Notes under the pieces: generated by a model | Told to the model about the DNA's origin: nothing | The model's database searches: none | Seen by the model: only the letters and a program-made list of their open reading frames with translations | NCBI GenBank assembly: GCA_964450715.1 | Contig: CAYVFC010000154.1 | Coordinates: 1 to 18,322 of the forward strand | From: CAYVFC01 sp964450715 | GTDB lineage: Bacteria; Myxococcota_A; Polyangia; Polyangiales; JAFGIB01 | Direction: 5' to 3' | DNA length: 18,322 bases | Shown here: piece by piece, positions 1 to 6,660 of the stretch | How positions within the stretch are numbered: position 1 is the stretch's first letter | How the letters are laid out: each line of letters opens with the position of its first letter | Position numbers and translations under genes: made by a program

Positions 1-86
1 TTTCTCGTCGTCGCGCCTTGCATCCGGGGCCGTCGCGCTCCGAAATCTGATCGAGCTATTTTGTCACGGACCCTAACGGGGACCGT
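1..86. other. Left-edge non-coding stretch
   Basis: I see no gene, repeat or terminator here. On the minus strand this is the sequence directly after the stop codon of the AraC-like gene. I checked whether it could encode a helix-turn-helix continuation in another frame; the one frame I translated does not resemble an AraC DNA-binding domain. Confidence 0.5.
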
Positions 87-806
87 TCAGTTGCCGCCCT
101 TGGATAGGCATCCCGGGATGCAACCGCCGATGGCGGCGACGGCTTCTTTCTGCATGGGGGGATTGGCGCGGCGGAAGGGCAGGGTGAGGATTCCGCTGGG
201 GAAGGTGGCGACGTTCTCGGCCGCACCGAAGCGCACCGAGCAGCCGAAGAGCTCGTCGTAGGGCTCGACCGGGGCCAGGGCCTGGTGCTGGAAGCAGGCG
301 CTTTCGGCTCTCAGGTTGGCGACGTCGGTTTCGCGGCGCGCGGCCAGCAGCAGCATGGAGGGTATGAACTCGACGTAGGCCGGATGGATCGGCGGGCCCG
401 CGTTGAACGTCAGGCGCATCGCGGACTGCTCACGCCCCCTCTCCAGGGTCAGCACGGCGCCGTCGTCGAGCAGGACGAAGAAGTGGACCAGGTGGTCTAT
501 CGCCTGGCCCAGGGTGGGCGCGCTGCGCACTGCCAGCTCCAGCAGGTCGAAGTGCCCGCGCTCGACTTCCCGGGCTGCGAGCAGCCCGAGGTCGCCGCGT
601 CCGGTGGCTTTTACCAGGTTATCGATCAGCTTGCCGGCGGTGCAGTAGGGGATGCGCACGTCCGGATCGCGCAGCTGCCCCTCGTTCAACCCGACGCGAT
701 CGAGCTCTACCAGCAGATCGCCGTCGCAGTGCTGGAATGCCACCACGAAAGGCCAGAGTACCCGGCTGTTGACCGTCGCTGTCTGCATCTCCTGTCGGAC
801 CGTCAC
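87..806 (-). CDS. AraC-type regulator-like protein, arabinose-binding-type N-terminal domain only
   Basis: The 239-residue protein matches the N-terminal ligand-sensing domain of AraC-family regulators of the OruR/ArgR-like type (Arabinose_bd family). It shows the helical start, a segment like DPDVRIPYCTAGKLIDNLVKATG (first part DPDVRIPYCTAG), LGLLAAREVERGHFDLL, and the late NPPMQKEAVAAIGG segment. In full-length relatives about 100 more residues with two helix-turn-helix motifs follow; here the protein stops about 13 residues later, so it has no visible DNA-binding part. The start is GTG at 806, the first possible start after an upstream stop. An ATG at 788 would also fit the family but has AGGAG directly abutting it. 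The gene follows the carboxyltransferase gene on the same strand after 160 bases. It may be a remnant, or a ligand-binding partner of another regulator; the sequence does not decide. Confidence 0.7.
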   Translation of the reverse strand: MTVRQEMQTATVNSRVLWPFVVAFQHCDGDLLVELDRVGLNEGQLRDPDVRIPYCTAGKLIDNLVKATGRGDLGLLAAREVERGHFDLLELAVRSAPTLGQAIDHLVHFFVLLDDGAVLTLERGREQSAMRLTFNAGPPIHPAYVEFIPSMLLLAARRETDVANLRAESACFQHQALAPVEPYDELFGCSVRFGAAENVATFPSGILTLPFRRANPPMQKEAVAAIGGCIPGCLSKGGN

Positions 807-826
807 TAGGCGCTTTCGCCTAGGCG
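806..826. promoter_or_regulatory. Inverted repeat over the start of the AraC-like gene
   Basis: CTAGGCG (806-812) and CGCCTAG (817-823) form a perfect 7-base-pair stem with a 4-base loop. The overlapping CGCCTAGGCG (817-826) is a perfect 10-base palindrome. The repeat overlaps the GTG start codon. It could be an operator or a translation-limiting hairpin; nothing else in the sequence supports either role. Confidence 0.35.
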
Positions 827-966
827 CGGTCCCTCCTGCGCGAACCCTCCGCTCGATCTATCTCTATAGTCGACGCGGGACGGAAAGCAAGCTTGGAATC
901 CGGCTCGTGGCTTTCCTCGGGCGATCCGCTTTCGGGACTGCGGCCATGAGCGCTGGCGGGGACTGG

Positions 967-2583
967 TTACCAGGGATCTACATACCTCGCGCCGTGCGCT
1001 CGCCGGCGCTCGGGCGGCACCGAGGCCAGCCCGCGCAGGATCCATTTCCGGGTATCGGCCGGATCGATCACCGAGTCGATCTCACAAAACGAGGCCATGT
1101 TGATAGCTGTGCCGCGTTTGTACAGCATGTCGACCAGATCGTCGAACAGGGCTTGGCGCTTTTCCGGGTCCTCCACCGCTTCCAGCTCCTTCTTGAAGCC
1201 GGCTTTAACCGCGCCTTCCAGGCCCATGCCGCCGAACTCCCCGGTGGGCCAGGAGGCGGTGAAGAACGACTCGTGGAAGCCGCCCCGGGCCATGGCCATG
1301 GCGCCGAGACCATAACCCCGGCGCAGGACCACGGTAAAGAAGGGCACGCTGGTGTGTGCGCCCACCACGAACATGCGGCAGACATGGCGCACCTGCGCCC
1401 GCTTCTCGATCTCGGGGCCGACCATGAAGCCGGGCGTGTCGACCAGCGAGAGGATGGGCAGACCGTGCGCGTCGCACAGCTGCATCAGTCGCGCCGCCTT
1501 GTCCGCGCCCTCGGCCTCGATGGCGCCGGCCATGTACATGGTATTGTTGGCGATCAAGCCGAAGGGCTTGCCCTCGATACGCAAAAATCCCGTCACCATG
1601 CCGGGGCAGAACTTGGGCCGCAGCTCCAGGAAGGAATCGGTGTCGGCCAGCACCCGGATGAGCTTGCGCACGTCGTAGGCCAGCTTCCGGCTCTCCGGAA
1701 CCGCGTCGCGCAATCGGACCGGGTCTTCGGCCTGCCAAGATGAGGTGGCCCCCTGGAAATAGCAGAGATACTTCTTGGCCACGGCGATGGCTTCCTCGTC
1801 GTCTTTCACCAATATATCCACCACGCCGTTCTTGGCCTGCACGTCCATGGGGCCGACCTCTTCGGGCGCGAACACTCCCAGCCCGCCGCCCTCGATCATT
1901 ACCGGGCCGCCCATGCCGATATTGGAGCTCTTGGTAGCGATGATGGTGTCGCAGCAGCCCAAGAGCGCCGCGTTACCCGCGAAGCAGAAACCGGAGACGA
2001 TCCCCAGCACCGGCACCCGGCCGCTGAGCCGGGCAAAGGAGCCAAAGGTGGGCAGATCCAGCCCGGCCACCACCACGCCTGCCTGGGCATCGACGTCTCC
2101 GGGCCTTCCGCCCCCGCCTTCCGCGAACAGGACCACGGGCAGGCGCCGCTCGTGGGCCAGCACCAGCATGCGATCCATCTTCTTGTGGTTGAAGTGGCCC
2201 TGGGTGCCGGCCAGAACCGTGTAGTCGTAGGCCAGGATCATGCAGCGCGCCCTGTCCTCGGAGAACAGATCGCCGTTGACCGCGCCGACGCCGGTAATCA
2301 GCCCGTCCGCCGGGGTCCGCTTGATCAGGTCATCCTCGGATCGCCTGGCGCGCTGCGCGGCCACGGCGAGCGCCCCGTACTCGATGAAGCTGTCCGGATC
2401 GCAGAGGTCCTCCAGGTTGGCGCGGGCCGTGCGCCGGCCCTTTTCGGCTCTCTTGGCCACCGCTTCCGGGCGATTGGCGTCCAGGCCAAAGCAGTGCCGG
2501 CGGATGACCTCGAGCAACTCCGTGCGCAGCGCCTGTTCCGCTCCCGGTTCCGCAGCGCCTCTTTCGTTTTTAGCTTTTGGCAT
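967..2583 (-). CDS. Acyl-CoA carboxylase carboxyltransferase (beta-type) subunit
   Basis: The 538-residue protein is a biotin-dependent carboxyltransferase with two crotonase-fold halves. This family moves CO2 from carboxybiotin to an acyl-CoA in the cytoplasm. N-terminal landmarks are RTARANLEDLCDPDSFIEYG (residues 51-70) and TPADGLITGVG (90-100). C-terminal landmarks are VDTPGFMVGPEIE (381-393), SWPTGEFGGMGLEGAVK (444-460) and EIDSVIDPADTRKWI (501-515). The glycine-rich segment reads FAEGGGGRPGDVD (153-165), where propionyl-CoA carboxylase PccB has a NDSGGARIQEG-type sequence. That puts it in a divergent branch that includes carboxyltransferase parts of single-chain long-chain acyl-CoA carboxylases, so the substrate is not assigned. 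No biotin carboxylase or biotin carrier gene is in the window. I chose ATG 2583 because it fits family length and because an upstream in-frame ATG (2625) lies inside a candidate promoter -10 box and lacks a ribosome site. Confidence 0.88.
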   Translation of the reverse strand: MPKAKNERGAAEPGAEQALRTELLEVIRRHCFGLDANRPEAVAKRAEKGRRTARANLEDLCDPDSFIEYGALAVAAQRARRSEDDLIKRTPADGLITGVGAVNGDLFSEDRARCMILAYDYTVLAGTQGHFNHKKMDRMLVLAHERRLPVVLFAEGGGGRPGDVDAQAGVVVAGLDLPTFGSFARLSGRVPVLGIVSGFCFAGNAALLGCCDTIIATKSSNIGMGGPVMIEGGGLGVFAPEEVGPMDVQAKNGVVDILVKDDEEAIAVAKKYLCYFQGATSSWQAEDPVRLRDAVPESRKLAYDVRKLIRVLADTDSFLELRPKFCPGMVTGFLRIEGKPFGLIANNTMYMAGAIEAEGADKAARLMQLCDAHGLPILSLVDTPGFMVGPEIEKRAQVRHVCRMFVVGAHTSVPFFTVVLRRGYGLGAMAMARGGFHESFFTASWPTGEFGGMGLEGAVKAGFKKELEAVEDPEKRQALFDDLVDMLYKRGTAINMASFCEIDSVIDPADTRKWILRGLASVPPERRRAHGARYVDPW

Positions 2584-2623
2584 GCTAATCTTACTACCCT
2601 TCCGATACTTGCATCTCACGGGC

Positions 2624-2652
2624 ATGGTAATCGAGTGTCTACCGATCGACAA
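2624..2652 (-). promoter_or_regulatory. Candidate sigma-70-like promoter of the carboxyltransferase gene
   Basis: On the minus strand TTGTCG (2647-2652) is followed after exactly 17 bases by TACCAT (2624-2629). Each matches four of six consensus bases. Transcription would start near 2617, about 35 bases before ATG 2583. Found by eye, so chance matches are possible. Confidence 0.35.
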
Positions 2653-3036
2653 ACTCGGGCCTGCTCCGTCGCCGGCCCGGGGCCGGGCGCAGGCCGAGCG
2701 CAGTTCCCGGTGGGATCGACGGCCAACGCGGGCGAAGCGACGATCGGTACCGTTCGCCGGTCGCGTAGTGGCGCCGGACGCCGACAGTAGCGCACCTTTG
2801 GGGGCTGGCGAGCGCCGGGTCGCCGTAGTATGCTTCGACCTTTGCCGTTCGGATCGGTGAGGTTTTCCGCGGTTTCGTTTTCCAGTGTTCCGAGTCGTTG
2901 CTTTTGAGAAGTGGTCGTGAACCCGGCGAGGTAGGCCGAAGAACCGAAAGCGCGAAAATCGATTGGCAATCGGGAGGACAGGGGCGCCCCCATGGGTCAT
3001 GGGGTCCCGGCTTTCGCGACTGCGGGACGGGTCGAC
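2653..3036. other. Divergent intergenic region upstream of panB
   Basis: No convincing gene lies here between the divergent carboxyltransferase and panB genes. It holds several palindromes: a 7-base-pair inverted repeat with a one-base centre at 2672-2686 (CCGGCCC-G-GGGCCGG), CGGTACCG at 2745-2752, and GGGGCGCCCC at 2981-2990. The last lies between a GGGAGGA (2972-2978) and an ATG at 2992 that is in frame with panB. I found no clear -35/-10 pair for panB. Confidence 0.4.
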
Positions 3037-3786
3037 ATGAAGAAGAGCGCAGCAGATCTTCGCGGGATGAAGGGCAAGGAACCGATCAGCGTGCTGACGG
3101 CCTACACCTGTCCCATCGCTCGCTGCCTGGAGAGGGCGGGGATCGACGTGATCCTGGTGGGCGACACCTGGGGCATGGTCGAGATGGGCTTCGAGAGCAC
3201 GCGGCAGGTGACCATGGAGCACATGTGCGACAACATCGCCGCCGTGCGCCGCGGCGCACCCGATACGCACGTCATCGGGGACATGCCCTACCAGAGCGAC
3301 ACCGATCCGGAGGTGGCTCTGCGCAACGCCAGGCGTTTCATCGAGGCCGGGGCCGACAGCGTCAAGCTGGAGGGGCCCAAGTACGACATCATCGACCGGC
3401 TGGTCGCCGAGGGGATCGACGTGTGCGGTCACACGGGCCTTACCCCGCAGACGGTCACCAGCTTCAAGCAGGTGGGGCGCGACGAGCGGGAAGCGAACCG
3501 GGTGCTCGAGCACGCCGCCGGTCTGGCCCGGGCGGGTTGTTACCTGCTGGTGCTGGAGCACATCCCGGACGATCTCGGGGCGGAGATCACCCGCCGCATC
3601 GAAATTCCCACCATCGGCATCGGCGCCGGATCGGGTTGTGACGGTCAGGTGCTGGTGATCAACGACTTGATGGGGCTGGGCGACAGGTGGCCGCCTTTTT
3701 CCAAGCAATACCTGCACCTCGCCGAGCTGTTGCAGGAAGCGGCGGCGCGTTACGCGCGAGAGGTCAAGAGCCGTGTCTTTCCCTGA
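3037..3786 (+). CDS. panB: 3-methyl-2-oxobutanoate hydroxymethyltransferase (PanB family), divergent
   Basis: The 249-residue protein has the PanB TIM-barrel signature. PanB adds the one-carbon unit of methylene-tetrahydrofolate to 2-oxoisovalerate to make ketopantoate, the first step to pantothenate and CoA. By alignment to the E. coli enzyme, the metal and catalytic residues are present: Asp43 (VGDTWGM), Asp82 (GDMPY), Lys110 and Glu112 (VKLEG), Glu174 (LVLEHIP). CGHTGLTPQ (130-138) and IGIGAGSGCDGQVLVIND (193-210) are also typical. Oddities are TAYT where TAYD is usual, GDTW where GDSL is usual, and a shortened loop after LTPQ. No panC, panD or panE is nearby. I chose ATG 3037 (MKKSAADLRGMKG) for family length; ATG 2992 would add 15 unconserved residues and cannot be excluded. 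It leads a plus-strand set with the VOC protein and the kinase fusion. Confidence 0.85.
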   Translation: MKKSAADLRGMKGKEPISVLTAYTCPIARCLERAGIDVILVGDTWGMVEMGFESTRQVTMEHMCDNIAAVRRGAPDTHVIGDMPYQSDTDPEVALRNARRFIEAGADSVKLEGPKYDIIDRLVAEGIDVCGHTGLTPQTVTSFKQVGRDEREANRVLEHAAGLARAGCYLLVLEHIPDDLGAEITRRIEIPTIGIGAGSGCDGQVLVINDLMGLGDRWPPFSKQYLHLAELLQEAAARYAREVKSRVFP

Positions 3787-3816
3787 TCCCCGGCTGAGCT
3801 CGCGCTCGGAAGCGTG

Positions 3817-3831
3817 AAGAGGCAGATAGTG
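3817..3831 (+). promoter_or_regulatory. Ribosome binding site deciding the VOC protein start
   Basis: AAGAGG (3817-3822) is followed after six bases (CAGATA) by GTG at 3829. The earlier in-frame GTG at 3814 has only a GGAA-like sequence three bases away, so 3829 is the better start. Confidence 0.55.
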
Positions 3832-4278
3832 AACCAGAAATCATCCAACAGCACCGACGAGTTCACGCGTCCGGGGCCCATGGCCATTGCGGCGGTTCTG
3901 CTCTTCTCGGACGAGCCCGAGGCCCTGGCGGAGTTCTACCGCGACGTGCTGGGCGTACAGCTGCGCCGCATCCGCGTGCCCGACGCCGATACCCACTGGG
4001 CAGCCGAGCTGCGCGGGGTCTACTTCTCCATCTGGCCGGAGGCCGAGGTGGCCACCAGTCGCAGCGAGTCGCATCGCGGTGGGGTGGCTTTTTACGTCAA
4101 GAACGTGGAGAAGGAGTTCGAACGCCTCAAGGCCCTGGGCATCAAGGTAGAGTTTCCTCCGCGTCGCACCGCGCTGGGGCAGATCGCCAGACTGCGCGAT
4201 CCCGACGGCAATCCCTTCGAGATCTACCAGCCCGTGCCCAAACCCGAGAGCGAGCCGCAGAAGAACGGCGTGAAGTAG
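3829..4278 (+). CDS. VOC (glyoxalase/bleomycin-resistance fold) protein
   Basis: This 149-residue protein has the paired beta-alpha-beta-beta-beta layout of the vicinal oxygen chelate family: LLFSDEPEALAEFYRDVLGV (residues 24-43), WAAELRGVYFSIWP (57-70), GGVAFYVKNVEKEFERLKALG (84-104), then RLRDPDGNPFEIYQP (121-135). Glu131 in the last motif is the usual C-terminal metal ligand. No His stands at the usual first-strand ligand position; His56 may substitute. Family members include glyoxalase I, dioxygenases and binding proteins, and the sequence does not say which this is. It starts 42 bases after panB and ends 40 bases before the kinase fusion, all on the same strand, so one transcript is likely. 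The tail after residue 136 is polar (PKPESEPQKNGVK). Confidence 0.8.
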   Translation: MNQKSSNSTDEFTRPGPMAIAAVLLFSDEPEALAEFYRDVLGVQLRRIRVPDADTHWAAELRGVYFSIWPEAEVATSRSESHRGGVAFYVKNVEKEFERLKALGIKVEFPPRRTALGQIARLRDPDGNPFEIYQPVPKPESEPQKNGVK

Positions 4279-4318
4279 CTCTCGCTCTTGTTTTCGATTC
4301 GAGCTCAAGGAGCCCGCG

Positions 4319-6649
4319 ATGAATCAGCACGAGCTTTCCAAAGAGCTGCCGGCCCTCTGCCCGCTCTTCGCCGACTTTCCGCCCGATCGCCTTCTCGAGA
4401 TCTTGCAGGGGTCCAGGGTGCTCTCCTTCGAGCCGGACGAGGCGATCATCGAGTTCGGCGAGCAGGGTCACTTCCTCGGGGTGCTGTTGCACGGCCACGC
4501 CGAGGTCTCCGTGGCCGACGACAGCGGGGCCCGGCATCGGCTGCAGCTGCTGCAGCCGGGGGCGCTTTTCGGGGAGATGGCGATGATGACGGGCGAGCCG
4601 ACCAACGCCGACGTGATCGCGGTCGGTCGCTGTCGGGTGCTGTTGATACCGCAGGCGCTCTTCTCCACGGTGCTGGCCACCCACCCATCCGCCATCCGCC
4701 ACCTTTCGAAGATGATCCAACAGCGGTCGATCGAGGCCGGCTACCGGGAAAAGGACCGGGAGGGCGCCGCCGCCGCGCGGCGCGCCGGGAGCGACCCGTA
4801 CGGTCTCTCGCTCGAGGCCGAGCAGCCCATGAAGGTGCTGGTCATCAACACGGGCTCCTCCTCGCTCAAGTACAACCTGTTCGATACGGCAGACCGGAGC
4901 CGCGACGCGCGCGGCAGCGTGGAGAGCATCGGCGAACAGCGCCCCATGCGGCACAGCTACACCTCGGCCAAGGGCAAGCTGCAGCAGCAGCTCGCCCCGG
5001 GCACCCACCGAGAAGCCTTTTCGGCCATGGAAAAGGCGCTGACCGATGCGGAGCAGGGCGTGCTGGGCTCTTGGGGCGAGATCAGCGCGATAGGGCACCG
5101 GGTGGTGCACGGCGGGGAGCGCTTCCAGAGCGCGGTGCTGATCGACGGCGCGGTGGTGGCCGAGATCGAACGGCTCTCGGGGCTGGCGCCGCTGCACAAC
5201 CCCGTCAACCTGATCGGGATAACCGAGGCCCGCACGCGCTTTCCCCATCTGCCCCAGGTGGCCGTCTTCGACACCGCCTTTCACCATACGCTGCCCCCCT
5301 ACGCGTATCTCTACGCGCTTCCGTACGAGTACTACGAGCGCGACCGGGTGCGGCGCTACGGTTTCCACGGCACCAGCCACCTGTACGTATCGCTGCGCGC
5401 GGCGCAGCTGTTGGGCCGCTCTTTCAACGAGCTGGAAATCGTCAGCTGCCACCTGGGAAACGGGGCGTCGGTCTGCGCGGTGGACCACGGTCGTTCGGTG
5501 GACACCTCCATGGGGCTTACCCCTGCCGAGGGCCTGGTCATGGGTACTCGCTGCGGCGACGTCGATCCGGGAGCGCTGGCCCATGTTATGCGCCTCGGGA
5601 ACCTGGACGCGGAGGCGGTGAGCGATCTCATCAACCGCAAGAGCGGATTGAGAGGGATCAGCGGATTTTCCAACGACATGCGGGAGATCGAGAGCCGGGC
5701 CGACGAGGGCGACCACCGCGCGCTGCTGGCGCTCAAGAGCTTCTGCTACCGCGTCCGCAAGTACATCGGTGCTTATGGCGCGGCCATGGGCGGGCTTGAC
5801 GCCATCGTATTTACCGGCGGCATCGGGCAGAACAGCGCCGGGGTGCGCGCGCTGGCCTGCCAGGGGTTGGGGTACATGGGGGTGCAGATCGACGAGGCCA
5901 AGAACCAGGCGGCCCGCGGTCTGGATGAGCCCCGGGACGTCTCGGCCGAGGGCTCGCGCATCCGGGTACTGGTGGTGCCCACGGACGAGGAGCTGATGAT
6001 CGCGCGGGAAACCGTGCGAGCGATGGGCAGGCAGTACATCTCGAAGATCATCGCCAACCAGCGCGAGATCCCGGTGCCTATCGAGGTCTCCGCCCATCAT
6101 GTGCACCTGAGCCAGGCCCACGTGGAGGCGTTGTTCGGCGAGGGGCACCAGCTCACGCCGCAGAACGATTTATCGCAGCCCGGGCAGTTCACCTGCCAGG
6201 AGAAGGTGACCCTGGTCGGGCCCAAGGGGCGGGTCGAACGGGTGCGCGTGCTGGGACCCGTCCGAAAACAGACGCAGGTGGAAATCGCCATGACCGAGCA
6301 GTTCAAGCTCGGCATTCATCCCCCGGTCCGTGAATCGGGCGACCTGGCAAACACGCCGGGCCTCAAGCTGGAGGGAACGGCCGGCTCGGTGCAGATCGAC
6401 GAGGGCGTAATCTGTGCCATGCGCCACATCCACATGTCGCCCGAGGACGCACTGAGCTTCGGCCTGCGCGACCGCAACGTGGTCCGGGTGCGCATCGAGG
6501 GCGACCGGGAGCTGGTCTTCGGGGACGTGCTGGTCCGGGTGCACCCCTGCTACCGGCTGGCCATGCACGTGGATACGGACGAGGGAAACGCTGCCGACAT
6601 CACCAGCAGCTCCATCGGCCACATCGACGCGATACAGAGCCAGGGGTGA
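4319..6649 (+). CDS. Cyclic-nucleotide-binding domain - acetate kinase - PduL phosphotransacylase fusion
   Basis: One uninterrupted 776-residue frame holds three domains. Residues about 10-140 are a cNMP-binding (CRP/PKA-type) beta-roll with FGEMAMMTGEPTNADVIA; the usual cassette Arg is Thr95. Residues 171-572 are a complete acetate/propionate kinase: NTGSSSLK with Asn177, GHRVVHGGE with Arg261, VFDTAFH with Asp318, YGFHGTSH with His350, GTRCGDVDP with Arg411, and PTDEELMIARE. Residues 583-776 are a PduL-type phosphotransacylase: SAHHVHLS, QPGQFTCQEKV, QVEIAMTE, MRHIHMSPEDA and MHVDTDEGNAAD, which supply the His/Glu ligands of the two-zinc site. Together they would turn acyl-CoA, phosphate and ADP into carboxylate, CoA and ATP. 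Start ATG 4319 has AAGGAG at 4307-4312. There is no helix-turn-helix after the sensor domain and no microcompartment targeting peptide. A kinase-only internal start at ATG 4829 has only a weak ribosome site. Confidence 0.93.
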   Translation: MNQHELSKELPALCPLFADFPPDRLLEILQGSRVLSFEPDEAIIEFGEQGHFLGVLLHGHAEVSVADDSGARHRLQLLQPGALFGEMAMMTGEPTNADVIAVGRCRVLLIPQALFSTVLATHPSAIRHLSKMIQQRSIEAGYREKDREGAAAARRAGSDPYGLSLEAEQPMKVLVINTGSSSLKYNLFDTADRSRDARGSVESIGEQRPMRHSYTSAKGKLQQQLAPGTHREAFSAMEKALTDAEQGVLGSWGEISAIGHRVVHGGERFQSAVLIDGAVVAEIERLSGLAPLHNPVNLIGITEARTRFPHLPQVAVFDTAFHHTLPPYAYLYALPYEYYERDRVRRYGFHGTSHLYVSLRAAQLLGRSFNELEIVSCHLGNGASVCAVDHGRSVDTSMGLTPAEGLVMGTRCGDVDPGALAHVMRLGNLDAEAVSDLINRKSGLRGISGFSNDMREIESRADEGDHRALLALKSFCYRVRKYIGAYGAAMGGLDAIVFTGGIGQNSAGVRALACQGLGYMGVQIDEAKNQAARGLDEPRDVSAEGSRIRVLVVPTDEELMIARETVRAMGRQYISKIIANQREIPVPIEVSAHHVHLSQAHVEALFGEGHQLTPQNDLSQPGQFTCQEKVTLVGPKGRVERVRVLGPVRKQTQVEIAMTEQFKLGIHPPVRESGDLANTPGLKLEGTAGSVQIDEGVICAMRHIHMSPEDALSFGLRDRNVVRVRIEGDRELVFGDVLVRVHPCYRLAMHVDTDEGNAADITSSSIGHIDAIQSQG

Positions 6650-6660
6650 CAAAGGGGGCG

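Noticed and set aside
2584..3717. Open frame extending the carboxyltransferase upstream, to 916 residues, antisense to panB
   Set aside because: The added part has no family similarity, is antisense to a clear PanB, and runs over a candidate promoter. The conserved protein starts at 2583.
4142..6148. 668-residue minus-strand frame under the kinase fusion
   Set aside because: It is a GC-driven shadow of AckA/PduL codons with His/Arg-rich nonsense composition and no family motifs.
5999..6649. PduL as part of a bacterial microcompartment
   Set aside because: No shell protein genes are present and PduL is fused directly to AckA without an encapsulation peptide.
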